NCBI RefSeq assembly: GCF_003590095.1
Contig: NC_039489.1
Span: forward strand, 620,001 to 684,000
Direction: 5' to 3'
Source of the DNA: Trichoplusia ni
Taxonomy: Eukaryota > Arthropoda > Insecta > Lepidoptera > Noctuidae
Length of the DNA stretch: 64,000 nucleotides
The position numbers were made by a program, and so were the translations under genes. The notes under the pieces are model-generated. The model ran no database searches, was not told where the DNA came from, and worked only from the letters and a program-made list of their open reading frames with translations. Below, in pieces: positions 1 through 12,060 of the stretch; position 1 is the first letter of the stretch; every line of letters begins with the position of its first letter.

Positions 1-310
1 CTTTGATTTAAATTACCTGTCATATAACAGCTGTCTACTATTATTGTTATAAGATTATAAGGTTATAAGGTTATATTGAACAGCAATAACTGTTCGCAAT
101 AAATGTCGGTTTGCTATTTGTTTAACGAGATTGAAGATGCGTCTGTAAGGTAAAAGTTTAGTTGCAGTTTTATTTCAGGCAATTGTTATAAAGTTTTAGG
201 ACAACGATAGGCTCTCGCTCACGCCGTTGAACAAGCGTTGTAAAATTCATTATTAATGGTTTATGTGCATGTATGAAATCATAAATATTTTAATGGAGTT
301 AAATATGGAA

Positions 311-552
311 CCTCCGTGGTCGAGTGGCGTACGCACCGGTTTCAAGGTGTCGCTAGCTCTGAGGTCCCGGGTTCGATCCCCGGTCGGGTCAATGTAAAAA
401 TTCACATTTCTACATTGTCTTGGGTCTGGGTGTTTGTGGTACCTTCGTTGTTTCTGAATTCCATAACACAAGTGCTTTAGCAACTTACTTTGGGTTCAGA
501 ACAATGTATGTGATGTTGTCCGCATTTATTTATTTATTTATTATTTATTTAT
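311..552 (+). mobile_element. tRNA-derived SINE, family A, copy 1
   Basis: Pol III box A (TGGTCGAGTGG) and box B (GGTTCGATCCC) are followed by a unique body and an ATTT-repeat tail. The copy is flanked by TATGGAA at 304-310 and 553-559, a likely target-site duplication. Minus-strand open frames across this element (with DPTGDRTRDLRASD) are by-products of the tRNA-like head. Confidence 0.85.
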
Positions 553-559
553 TATGGAA

Positions 560-1494
560 ATAACTTGAATTCGAATATACTTTATTCGAATAAGCAACTT
601 TTGCTATTTTTGAAACTTAGAGTAAGTGCTCTAGCTGTGAGAAAGAAACGGCGTAACAAACTCGACAGCAGTTTTGAAGAATTGATGTTTACCAACAAAC
701 CTTTCGAAATAATAAATGCATATTTTTGCTACCTGCCTACATAACACTATCTTCAAACAAATATTAACCATAATCATTATAATCGAATAGCTCAACTGCA
801 TTCCTTAAGGTACAGGACCATAAATATACCACACGTTTTATTTTATCGCCAATTTCCCGCATAGCTGGTATTGCAGTCCCACACTTAACTAATAAACGTG
901 GGATGATAATACGCACTCCACCTAATAACTTGGTACGTCGTAAAAGAGCTGGTATATAGAGTCATCTCTGTCCCACGCGCCGTTTACGTATAATTCTTTT
1001 TCGCTCTAACGTGTTTTGTCTCTTTTTTAGATGCGCCAATTTATATTTGTTGTATTGTATGGTTATTGAGCTTCCTACTTCCAAGTATTTTATGATGATT
1101 TGAAGAATACTAGGTTATTATAGCAATTATTGCTTAATTCGCCAATTAGGTATTCAAATTTCATTGAGATAGATGACATTGTAAATGTCCTAATTTTCGA
1201 AATACTAATATAGTTTATTGTTATGCATGTTAAACTTTTGGTTTTTAATTAAGGTACAATCAATAGCAAAAGTTGATGAAATATGATGTAAGTAAATAAA
1301 TTCAATACTAATGAACGGAGTTTCCGTCAGAACTGTTTTGACTTGTACTGGTATATAGTTGTACTGTATTTTGGTTCACATATTTTTGATTAACGCGAAC
1401 TCCGTTGATTTTGATAATGTATTTATGCTATTTTTTATAGATTTAGAAAAACGACTCCCGCTTTAAAGAATTTAAACCTTTCACAAACATTCAC
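560..1494. other. Intergenic, nothing recognised
   Basis: AT-rich sequence without an open frame, repeat partner or RNA signature that I can support. The phrase GCGAACTCCGTTGATTTTG (from about 1397) is a short relic of a Helitron-like body. Confidence 0.5.
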
Positions 1495-1642
1495 ATCACA
1501 ATGCACAAAGACACCCAGACTCGAGACAAGCATTCGTGAACCACACAAATCCTTGTCCTACGCAGGAATCGAACCCGTGAGACGTCGCGCTCAGTAGTTT
1601 TGGCGTCGCGTGGTGACCTCAACCACTCGGGAACTGGCTATT
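1495..1642 (-). mobile_element. tRNA-like SINE, family B
   Basis: On the minus strand: degenerate box A (near 1623-1640), box B (GGGTTCGATTCC, 1564-1575), then a body containing GTCTGGGTGTCTTTGTGCAT. The same architecture recurs at 6236, 15618, 26840, 29770, 34380 and 42309. Confidence 0.65.
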
Positions 1643-2097
1643 AACTGTCCAGTATGTAAATATATTTTTCTATTCATTATGAATGACAATTCTATTATTT
1701 CCACAACTAACCCTTTGGGAAATAATGATAGTGGCCATAATAAAGAACTCACAAAGATCTAGAAAATCCAAACTATTACAAAAGGACCTTCACAAGTTCA
1801 GTCGTCCGTAACATTTTATCTGACAAACTTTACAAGTTCATTGAAGCGTTTTTATTTATTAAGAAAACTTGTGATTTATATACAAAGGAGTTTTTATTAG
1901 TTCCATAATTGACTAGACAATTTCTTAAGGCTTATTTAGACGATGTGAGAAATGTCATACAAGTTGTAATACATTGCTGGGCGAAACGGCAATAGCAACA
2001 GAAGTGACAGACCATTGACGTCAATGTACCGCAACGTGCATGTTATTTCTCGCACAGTCTAGAACGGTTTTTACTGTCTAAACAGACGCCAGTAGTA

Positions 2098-2328
2098 GGG
2101 TGATTCTCCGGAAAAAAGTAGAACAAGTTAAAAACGTCATTATCCTCACCACACTTTCGATTCTGCAGATTGATGTATTCTATATTATTTTTATCCAAGT
2201 TCGTAAAGTACTCGGGCTATTAATAGACGACTTAAAAATTATAAAAATTTAGTACTACAGTTACTTAGACCAGTTGGTGAGGATAATGACGACGTTAACT
2301 TGTGTTATTTTTTTCTGGAGAATCACCC
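2098..2328. mobile_element. MITE with 54-nt terminal inverted repeats
   Basis: The ends 2098-2151 and 2275-2328 are inverted repeats matching at 47 of 54 positions; both start GGGTGATTCTCC and end in CATTATCCTCACCA. The flanks carry AGTAGT on both sides (2091-2096 and 2329-2334), a possible target-site duplication. The 123-nt centre is AT-rich and non-coding. I cannot assign the superfamily. Confidence 0.85.
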
Positions 2329-2401
2329 AGTAGTCGTTAAAAGAAGAAAATGTCTCTTCTTAATTTAAGTTAATAATTGCTATCAATTTTCAACACACTT
2401 C

Positions 2402-2568
2402 TCACTCCATTCAAATTTTGTAAATTGTATTGTCGTCGGGTTTGAAATCACCCCGAAAATTTCATCCTGCTAGGTTATTGGGAAGTGTAAACAAATAGAG
2501 TTGCAAAAATCTAACCAGAAACCAGAACGAGAAACAAACAAGAAAAGTGAGTGTATAAAAACGTGGGC
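2402..2568 (+). repeat. CCCACG-ended MITE, copy 1
   Basis: Shares CAAGAAAAGTGAGTGTATAA and AACGTGGG with copies at 55626 and 61772. The left end is decayed. Confidence 0.55.
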
Positions 2569-3344
2569 AAATAATTGTATACTTAATATAAAAAAAATGA
2601 TAGCAGAAAATAACCTCATCAAGTGCTTAGGAATGTGATATCTGGAATATTCAATTTCCTGTATCAAACATTAACAGCTAAAACGAAGATATATTAACCG
2701 TTTTAAATGCCGGATAGTCGTAAATATAAATAAACTAATAGGATCTAATACTTGCAGGGTGTCTGCTAGATTATTAAGCTTTAAAAATGCTGACGTCTCT
2801 ATTTGCATTCAAGTTTTTAAGAGCCATTTCACATTTTTTCCCGAATTGTTAAGACTTTGAGCTTCTCTATTACCATCTTAGGTAATACCTAGAGTTTATT
2901 GAACGAGTATAAAATGTAGGTTAATCTTTTATATTGACGTTTAATGAAACACATTTACTAAAATCGCTTTGTTTTATTTGTAATGACCCATCTCCCACAA
3001 CCATTTTACTGAAAAATTGCCGCAGAGTCAACTTCGGAGTCCTGAATCTATCAATAATACTCATAAATGAAACTTAAAAAAATACATACAGGGTCAGACA
3101 TGTATTTTTGTAGACGTTTAATGAAATAGATTCCTGAATTTTATTACCATTAATGAGTAAAAAAATAAATTCTTCGACCAATTTTTCACTTTTATTTTGT
3201 TTTTTATACGTGTTTTTTGGTTGAAATACGAAGTAATTGTGAAAATAAAATTATTCCAAAATAATCTATGTTCTTTAGACAATCGAACCCTATAGTTATT
3301 TTGACAATATTTGCATAAATTTTGTCAAAATATCAATTTGAACA

Positions 3345-3840
3345 TCAGTCTAAATCACAATAAATTACTAAACGTAAGTGTGCACCGATCAGAACGGCGC
3401 GAGCGCCCGTCGAGGAAGGACCTGTGCAATTTTTTCCGTCGTCCCGATTTCCGAGCGCTCACGAAATAAAGTGAATATTATACTACGACCACATAATTTT
3501 GATCCGCTTTGCATTTTTATTTTTCGTAAGTTAGATTTTGTTTGTTTTCACATATTGTTAATATGTGTTTTTTTATGTAAAATGATTATATATTTTTTTA
3601 TTAATTGTTTGTAATAAGTAAGTAGGTATATCAGTTGTCTGGTTAAATATATTTATTTTTATATTTTATTTTATTTTTTTTATTTTATATTTAACATTGA
3701 TTTATATGTAGATATCGGAAATTAATAGCTATTTTTTTTTGCATTTTAGAATGAGAAACCGTCTAAACCGCATGGAAGAGGGTAGCACTTTTGTATTTGA
3801 TCCGACGTAGACGACAAGGAAACACCGGCCCCATTGTACA
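3345..3840 (+). other. Candidate short two-exon transcript islet
   Basis: An initiator match TCAGTC at 3345-3350 precedes a GC-rich stretch (3380-3470) that ends at TTC|GTAAGT (3525/3526). A pyrimidine-rich acceptor follows at 3748-3749, and the next base run starts with ATG 3751, reading MRNRLNRMEEGSTFVFDPT and then a stop. The pattern is that of a 5' UTR exon, a 224-nt intron and a coding start, but the reading frame is only 19 codons unless spliced again at a weak GTAGAC. I do not recognise the peptide. Confidence 0.18.
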
Positions 3841-3931
3841 TCCACCCCGTGTTCTATTTTACCATTTTTTTATAAGTATCATTTGCTATAAGTATTTTAC
3901 ATAATACCTATCAGTGTTTCTTTGTTTATTC

Positions 3932-3967
3932 TATTTAGCGTAATGTATAAACGCATTACGCTAAATA
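3932..3967. repeat. Perfect 14-bp hairpin
   Basis: TATTTAGCGTAATG (3932-3945) and its exact complement (3954-3967) around an 8-nt loop. Confidence 0.85.
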
Positions 3968-4263
3968 AAATATTCAATTTTTCATAATCTATAATTTTTA
4001 CCAAAACATATTACAATAACGGCTCAAGATTGTTTCGTCGGTCTTGACTCTCATGTTACACTGTTTAAATTGCATTGGTGTGACTCGCTACGCACACATA
4101 GACAATGACGCACTCTTTTGCCTAAACTTGAGCGCAATCATTTTGTGAAATGGCTCTTAATGACAGTTAAGAACTTTATAGGGTTGCTCCAGAAAGTATA
4201 CAAAATGGCCGATTTTTGCTTACAGTTGGTACATGAGACAGTGTTAGTAAATTAGTTAATTTT

Positions 4264-4511
4264 GACGACCATCGTGGTCGAGTGGCGTACGCACCGGTTT
4301 CAAGGAGTCGCTAGCTCTGAGGTCCCGGGTTCGATCCCCGGTCGGGTCAATGTAAAAATTAACATTTCTACATTGTCTCGGGTCTGGGTGTTTGTGGTAC
4401 CTTCGTTGTATCTGAATTCCATAACACAAGTGCTTCAGCAAATTACTTTGGGTTCAGAACAATGTATGTGATGTTGTCCGCATTTAATTATTATTATTAT
4501 TTATTATTATA
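4264..4511 (+). mobile_element. tRNA-derived SINE, family A, copy 2
   Basis: Full-length copy starting GACGACC, with intact box A and box B and an ATT-rich tail. It differs from copy 1 by scattered substitutions (for example AAGGAGTCG in place of AAGGTGTCG). Confidence 0.85.
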
Positions 4512-6235
4512 TGCAGAGTTAAGAACATTTAATTTTAAAAACATATTAAGCAAACATTAACTTCGCCTTTTAAATCTCACATTTATTTACTTAGTACAGT
4601 AATAATATGTAATATGATAAAAAGACATATTATCTTTTATAGTAAATGGTACCTATAATTGAGGTTAAAAGGATGTGCAATTGGGTCTTGGGAAACTTGT
4701 TTTCCGAATATTAAGTTTTTTGAAAAGGTGCTATAGTATTTAATACATGTACACAGGTAAGTTGAAAACAGCTAAGTACTTCGAAACTTTAAATTTCTTT
4801 TATGGGAAAAAACAGTACACCTAATTCGATCGTTAATCACAGTCAGATTACAAAATATTTCCACATGCGGACCTTAGGACCAGATGAATTTTTTTTTTTT
4901 TACAAAACTTAAACAACACGAATCATTACTAAGAGACATTTATAAATAAATTATAGTTGAACACGCGATAATACAAGCGTCGATTGGGTTTGATGTTCAG
5001 ATAGTCACAAAGTCACCAGCGTGCGTGCGTTTCATGATTTATCCGCTAGATGGCGCTTGCATGCTTATCTAAAAATTGCTATTACGACATAATATATATT
5101 TTTGATTAAAAATTAATGATTTATAGTAAGAAAAAAAGTTGTATAGGTTGTTTTCAATCAAATAAGCCATGCAAATATAACGCCTTTAAAACCTATTTTA
5201 AAAGAAATTCAACTAAAAAAACGTTAACACGTAATTTGCCTAAAGAAGGATGGCGCAAATGAGGTAGGTATTTTCGGACCCAACTGGAGTCCTTAATCAT
5301 GAGCTGACGCGGTGGGGTCGACACTAGTCGGGAAATCCTAATAAATACGCGTGAATAAACCGTTGCATCATTTAATAATTAATCATGCTCACGATAGTTA
5401 CTATCAAGATATAAATGGGTACTAGTTAACTAAATTGAATAAAGAAACTGCTTCAACTGTTTTAGTTCAATATCTAGTAATCGCATTAAACTGAAAAATA
5501 ATAACATTCCATTATGGCTTGGCGGTTCATAAACTACTTAGATTTACTAAGAATTTCGCTTAAAGACAATCTTTTGTACCTTACTCAGGCATTTGTAAAG
5601 ACTCTTAATGAGAAATAGCTGTAACGTGAGACTGAAAATACTTAACGAGCAGACCAATGACGTCATAAGAAAAGCCTTTGTTTCCATTTGGTGTTGTTGT
5701 TTTAGTACTCCAAGCAAAGTTGATCAAGTACGTAGGTTTAAAGTCATATATAGCATCGAAATTTCTAGGATGATCTTTTTTAGTCTAAATTTTTATCATT
5801 TTCTTCATGTGAAAAAATAGATAATTTCTTTAAAACACATGCGAGTTTCCTATTCAAAGTGAAATTATATGGCTTAGGGCAAACGTCATTTGTAAAGAAT
5901 TTTTTTTTATTTTTAAATTGGACAAGGAACATCCTACTACTAAGATAGCCCACATGCGATGTTTCTAACATTTTCTATTTATCACCATGTATCCCAACCA
6001 CGGGTGTGGAGTACCGATAAATTTAATTAAAGGACGTCTCACAATAATATCGCGTTTCACTATTCTATTCATAATTATCTTCAGCCGAACACTGAAGGGT
6101 TCCTGTACTTCATTGTATTAAAATTGTTATATACTTTGTTAGGGGTATTCTCTTTATTCCATATATTGAGAGAAAACGGGTCCCATTACCGAAAATTATA
6201 TCTTGTTTATGAATTTGTAATCAATCCAATTCTGC

Positions 6236-6390
6236 ATGACTAGCCGAGTGGTTAAGGTCACCACGCCAAACGCCACGTCGCGGGTTCGATCCCCGCGTAG
6301 GAGTCTAGGTGTCTTTGTGCACGTGACTTGAATTTTTGTGGAACCCCTCGTGAAACAAGGATTAAATTTCTTAATGCGGGAGACCTTTGA
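6236..6390 (+). mobile_element. tRNA-like SINE, family B
   Basis: Box A TAGCCGAGTGGTTA at 6241 and box B GGGTTCGATCCCC at 6282-6294, followed by the family body with GTCTTTGTGCACGTGACTTG. Best-preserved copy in the window. It looks like a tRNA at first sight, but the body and repetition mark it as a SINE. Confidence 0.7.
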
Positions 6391-6487
6391 AAAAAAAACG
6401 TATTTTACCGCTTCGACACTTTATCGCAGACCTAGCTTGCTATAAGGCCTTCCCAATGCAAATCTATTCAAACTCGTCAACGGTTGT

Positions 6488-6605
6488 CAAGGCAACTCAG
6501 TCAATCATTTCAGTTTGAAAGTGCTTCGGCCGTGGTCTACCATCATGGATCGGGTTCGTCAAGGGCGCGCGTGGGCTAGTGAATGTTGGCGCCGCATAGC
6601 AGACC
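6488..6605 (+). promoter_or_regulatory. GC-rich islet with X-box-like motif and initiator-like site
   Basis: GTTGTCAAGGCAAC, close to the RFX X-box pattern (two half-sites in inverted orientation), lies about 25 bp upstream of an initiator match TCAGTT (6510-6515). A short ATG frame (MDRVRQGRAWASECWRR) starts at 6545 and stops at the end of the islet. It could be a promoter or first exon, possibly the missing 5' exon of Fbxl7, but no clear donor joins it. A chance islet or an unrecognised repeat is equally possible. Confidence 0.2.
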
Positions 6606-9269
6606 CCAATTAATGGGAACTATTTAAATGTGACTAAGTAATGGTGATAGGTTGTGTTGTAAATAAGATTTAAGATTGTCTCCGTAGCTTAAAGGTTTGG
6701 CTTAGCGAGTATTATTGAGGGTTAGCGAGCTTTTCGCTTGTAGACATAAATCAGCCTTAGATTTCCAACGACGTAGCTAACGTTTACGATGTTAAATATT
6801 GTTAAACATATTTGAACTAGGGTGTGTCATCATTATAAAGTAATGTTTAAGATACATGTCGATAAAGGGCTTATTTAGGATGTGCATTTGTAATTATTTC
6901 ATCACCCGTTCTAAGAGTGAAAACTGATTTTAATATATGGGGTACCTATCGTTTAAATCATCACTTCGAATTGAACATGAGTTATATTTATACAAAAAAT
7001 GTTCATATTTTCGGAGAATTCTTAGTCCGTTTTTATTTAACTTTAAGGGTGTTATCAGACGACATACATATCATGTGCAAATGTGTTATGCAATGTTTTA
7101 GAATGTGTGTCAAGAAAGTTATTTCACTTTGAGTTACAAAAATTCCCTCTTAAAACACCTGTGACTACCTTAGCAATGTTTTTACTTGCCTGACTTGGTT
7201 TTGCTGCATGTCGCTTTGAGCAAAATGCTACGTTTAATTATTTAAATATTAACAATCCTCTGCTTCTCATTTTGTATGTTACTTGAATTTTAGTTCACAA
7301 TTTTAATTTTTCACTCCTGGGAAATACTTCGTAGTACATGTGTAGACAAAAATTTGAAACTATAGAAAGTTGTTTTATCGCGAATTGGAGCGTTGCGATT
7401 TGAAATTTGGATCTTGTATTTGTCAAAATAATTTAGTAATTCTAGTCGGGATACTCCGATAAATACTCTTACAATTAAACCGTTATAATATTTAAGTGTG
7501 CATCATAATTTAAGTTACTAAACCAAATTTCTTTCGCGGAATAAGAAGTGTTTTAGAATAATCAAAAAAAGAATTAACATTTTCAAAAAGTCTTCATAAA
7601 ATATTAATTAAAAAGTTCATTGGTTATCAGTTTACTTCACCTAAAACTTCTAATACATAAAATATACTTCACATGTACTTACATAAGCCTTAAACTTATT
7701 AAGCCTTGATAAATCCATAATTACTCAAGCTTACGAAATAAAAGTGGGTGCGCTCAAATCGATTGAGAAAAACATTGGTAGCCATTAGTAACACCAGTAC
7801 ACACTATAAATCAATATCAAAATAAAAGGTCCAACAGGTAGCTACACAACATAGCTGGTAGCTACACTAGCTACATTTCAAAGGCGTGTATGTATGTACC
7901 AACCTTTACGTCTCGTGCCGCGTGGGTGGACGATGCACTGTCGCTACAATACAGCGGCTGGTAGAAGGACCACATTGTACTCATAATATTCTATATTATT
8001 TTATATTTAAATGTTCTTATTTGATATTTTTTTTACTATACGTTGTCAGCTTGGTTTTTGGTCCTTTGGTACGTGAAAGTTTTTATACGTGAACGCAGTT
8101 TGGTTTGTTTTTTTATTTAAGGTTATCTAAATGAATAGTGTGAAGTGGTAACACAGATGATATAAAAATTTAGGGTGACGAATATTTGAAGATGAAGTTT
8201 GCCTGCAACTAAATGATGTGACGTCAAAAAAGTTTGGTATCTTCTTTAAATTTGTAATAGTTACTTTTTGTTCATTCAGGGAAAATTAAATAAGTTAGAG
8301 ATTTTTTTTTGTCTTTGACCGACGCGTTATTGTATGATCCACAAATGTCATTTTCATTAAAAGAAACATAGACTTAAACACATTTAACACCAAGGACTTT
8401 GTAAGTAATTCAAATATAATTCGTTGGATTTTGAAAGAGTTAACGTTCTGATACTTTTCTGTTTAGTGATGTTTTTTTGTTTATCCGATACTCGAAGGAT
8501 TTCTGCTTCGTTAGCGAATATTACACGTCTTGCCAACTTATCATGTTCGACATCAAAATACTAGTTCAATACTATCCTTATTTTTATCTTATTACATGAT
8601 TTTGGTCCTTTCTCTGCAGTAGTTACGGGTTTATGATCCTTGATGCCTAGATTCGATATTAAATTTGAATTTTGTTGGCGTTTTCGACGCCAAAAATATA
8701 TTATTTTAATATAAGTAGTTAAGTATGCAGTTTATAGACATAACTTTGGAAATAAGTAAATAAATCAATATTTTTGCATAAAAAGATCTGAAATTTAGCT
8801 TAGTCCGAAACTAGTTACTTAACCCTCGTAAATTTTCGTGATTATTCAATAAATATTTATTATAATAAATGTAAGCTTGAAAACAATAGTTTCATAAAAG
8901 AGGATGTTGATAAAGAAGGATTTTACTCAGCGGTGAAGCAAATGTGGGCCTATATTATGAGATGACTGGTAGACAGTGTCTCGGGCATAAAGTCCGCCAT
9001 TGCACATTTTGTATTTAATTTTTGGATTTAATAAAAAAATACCTACATATAGGCAGTGTTTGCTTACGATCAGATGAACTTCGTTAAAATAAACAAAACC
9101 ACATTCTGATGAGATGTTTCTGAGTTTCTAAATAATATTACGACCCAGAAACATCAAAAGAAAAGTTATTGATTACATGTTTGTCAAAAGTTTCGCAACG
9201 AACGAAACCGATCGGTTGTCCATAACAGTACTCTTACTACCAGCTCTTTAAGTTAAAAAAAAAACAACC

Positions 9270-9319
9270 GTGCAAGCAAGACGGCACTTATCAGTGTAGA
9301 GCGCTATCTTGCTCGCACA
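9270..9319. repeat. Short palindromic repeat P
   Basis: GTGCAAGCAAGACGGC and GCGCTATCTTGCTCGCAC face each other around about 15 nt. The AGCGAGA(T/C)AGCGCTCTAC theme recurs at least ten times in the window. Confidence 0.5.
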
Positions 9320-9471
9320 GCGGCGACAGTCCACTCTTTATAAGTTCGTGGTACAGGCAGTGTTCCTAATAACAAGTTGTCGAACATTAATTAAAGAGGA
9401 AGCATGTGTTTGACGAATTGCCCCAATCATGCCTTAATAGAATTCGTATGTTTCCGGAAGATGCTCATATA

Positions 9472-10351
9472 CAGGGTGGTCAATAATATATTTGATTGAA
9501 TAATGATTATAGCTTCAAAATAATGATTAAATGTATTAGATGGTAGTATTTTTCATCTGATATGATTGTTGAGTAATAATATTATTTTGTTTGAGATATT
9601 ATTTTTACTTTATTAATAAAAAAAATACGGGTTTCTGAATAGGTGATGAAGAAAATGCTTTCTTGTTTTAATCAATATCTAAAAAACGGTATTTCTATTA
9701 AATTTCAAGTTAGTATTTCTTATTTTCTTTTGAAATTGAATCAGGCAATTAGTTTCAACTATTTGTAAGCGCTTTTGAAGCTTTTGATCGTTAACTCTTT
9801 GCGAAAACAAAAGTAAAAATTAAATTGAAAAGCGTCTAATCACGATATTGTTATTTCATTTACTAAAATTAATCTAAATAAAAAATGTAAACGATATTGA
9901 ACAAGGTTTTCAATCTGAAATATTTATAAAAAACAGGGTAAAATATTAATAGTGACGACCTCCGTGGTCGAGTGGCTTACACACCGGTTTCAAGGTGTCG
10001 CTAGCTCTGAGGTACCGGGTTCGACCCCCGGTCGGGTCAATGTAAATATTCACATTTCTACATTGTCTCGGGTCTGGGTGTTTATGGTACCTTCGTTGTA
10101 TCTGAATTCCATAAAACAAGTGCTTAAGCAACTTACTTTGGGTTGAGAGCAATGTATGTGATGCTGTCCACATTTATTTATTAATTTATTTTATAGTTTC
10201 TACTACTAAAAAAAAAATCGTAGTATAAGTATTATTCGTAGGTATCATAGGCTATACTGTAATTTATAAAAAATAACACCGAAAAGCGAAAAAGCACGAG
10301 ACAGCTATATTTCAATAAAACTTATTGCTGTTTGTCAAAAGAAGCACCCTG
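9472..10351. mobile_element. Tc1/mariner-type non-autonomous element, carrying a SINE
   Basis: The ends read TA-CAGGGTG and CACCCTG-TA, fitting a short inverted repeat with TA target-site duplication (9470-9471 and 10352-10353). The interior is AT-rich with no transposase frame and contains SINE family A copy 3. Without the SINE it would be about 640 bp. The inverted repeat is short, so the call is structural only. Confidence 0.5.
9954..10192 (+). mobile_element. tRNA-derived SINE, family A, copy 3 (nested)
   Basis: Full-length copy starting GACGACC, with box A, a slightly altered box B (GGTTCGACCCC) and the shared tail. It lies inside the Tc1/mariner-type element 9472-10351, so it inserted later than that element. 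Confidence 0.85.
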
Positions 10352-10844
10352 TATATACTTTTTTCACATAACCAATCATCTATTAATTATTTAAGTTATT
10401 TAATAAATTGACGCATGCATATGTAAAAAAGCAAGTGAGTTATGTACTACCATTATTCAAAATCTTTTATAATTTTTCATTTATTTAAATGTTATAAAAT
10501 AAAATACATTTGTAGATTATTTTAATAAATTGCTCCAATTAATTAATGTTATGTAAAAAAACTTTTTGTAGCAAATTAATGAATTGCTTTGATATTCTTT
10601 TATTAGATCATCAGATAAAAAAAAGCTGTGCTGCAATATATTGTTTTTTACTTAATGGACTTTTAATATGTTGTTAATTATAAATAGAATTTCATATAAT
10701 TCTTAAAGACTCTAATTGAATCATTCAGTTCAGTTTTCTTATTAATATATGACAAGCATTAATAGTTACTTATTATATATTTAAATATTTTCCGCTACAA
10801 GACATATCATAAAGCAAAGAAAAAAATATATTTTTGGTCAGTGA

Positions 10845-11260
10845 CTTCTGTAGGTTAGTTGGTAAAGCGACTTAACCAACAAAATCAAAAATCAAAATAA
10901 AAAGTTTTTGTTTCTAGTAGGCCTGACTAAGGAACGTTAGATTACAAAGTCAAAATCAAATGCTTTATTTCAATTAGACCAGTGTATGGTACTTTTGAAC
11001 GGCAAACAATTTATTTATACAATATTAAAATCTAAAATGTCTCCTATTGAAGCTACAGCTCGTTCGGAAAGTAGATTCTCACAGTAGAGTTACTAAGGAT
11101 GGAGTATACTAGTGACTCCGTATTCAGTTTCTCAGAATGTTATTTCTATGGGGAACCTGCAAGAATCCCCAACTTCAACTTATACATGAGTCCCAGGATC
11201 GACTCCTGTTCGGGGTTGATTTTTTTTTCTTTAACAAGCCAATTCTGAAGTGACATATGA
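10845..11260 (+). repeat. Composite repeat: split tRNA-like head around another repeat
   Basis: Box A-like TAGGTTAGTTGGTAAAGC (10852) and box B-like GGATCGACTCCTG (about 11197) lie about 340 bp apart, too far for one head. Between them is a different repeat marked by AATGCTTTATTTCAATTAGA, CTTTTGAACGGCAAAC and GCTCGTTCGGAAAGTAGATT. Confidence 0.45.
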
Positions 11261-11489
11261 GTTCGAAACAATTTGTCCAGGTAGACACAAAAATAACAAA
11301 CTTTACATTTATTTTTAACATGCATCAGTGCATTTTAATGTAATAATATTATTAGTAGCAATGTAAACATCGAAATCTGTCATCATAAACGTGAAGCAAG
11401 AGTCAATCAAAAAGTCTTAAAACTTGCCTCTTTGGCGCATGTCAACTACTAGCGAATAGACCTACATCCTCCCAGCAACAGTAATCCTA

Positions 11490-11542
11490 ATGTGGAAAAG
11501 AGACACTGCTCTACCTGTAATATGGCATCTCGCTCGCACAAT
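11490..11542. repeat. Short palindromic repeat P
   Basis: TGTGGAAAAGAGACACTGCT and GGCATCTCGCTCGCACA as an imperfect inverted pair. Confidence 0.5.
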
Positions 11543-11763
11543 TGCAAAAGACTTATATTAAAAGGTGATGGTCGACTCCCCTAAAAATATATCTCGCCGA
11601 TGACAAAACCTGGTTAGGGAAACAAAATAATGTTTTGTTCGTTTGACGTTCGCTTTTATTTGCAGTCTGTCTCAAAGAGGACAAACAGATCCTTAGTAAT
11701 CGATTTATGTGTTTAGTGGTTGATGTTCAGATTTGCTGGTAGTGTGTTTTCATTCAAAAGTAA

Positions 11764-12060
11764 CCGGTCAAGAGTTAGTCGGGCTTGCAACGATGAGGGT
11801 TTCGTGCATATGGGCTAAAGAAAATCATTTTTAAAAGAGGATTTTCAACATCAAATTTATGATTGTGTATTCCGTACTTAGATTTTGATTCTTATTTTTG
11901 TTTTTTGTTATGTCCGGCTTCAGAAAAAAATCTCCTGAGAAATTTTCAAAAGGGATTCATGGGATACGGCCTAGAGTCGAAGAGTCAGACAGACGGACAG
12001 ACTGACAGAAGGTCAGACGAATAGATAGTGGAACCTTTATAATAGGGCCTTTTTTGTACC
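11764..12060 (+). repeat. GGTCAAG-type repeat, second copy
   Basis: Starts CCGGTCAAGAGTTAGTCGGG with GGGTTTCGTGCATATGG, contains GACAGACGGACAGACTGACA and ends near AATAGGGCC. Internally deleted relative to 53501-54101. Confidence 0.5.

Larger units (their letters stand above)
4512..9269. other. Intergenic, mostly unassigned
   Basis: Apart from the SINE at 6236 and the islet at 6488, I see no gene. About 8935-9005 (GGGCATAAAGTCCGCCATTG) resembles the tail of an interspersed repeat. Open frames here are short and AT-biased. Confidence 0.5.

Noticed and set aside
2756..3095. Element bounded by CAGGGT motifs at 2756 and 3089
   Set aside because: The two motifs are in the same orientation and have no matching inverted partner.
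6236..6305. A possible real tRNA gene
   Set aside because: Box A and B are good, but the body and tail recur at several loci and a proper acceptor stem closing is not evident, so it is a SINE head.
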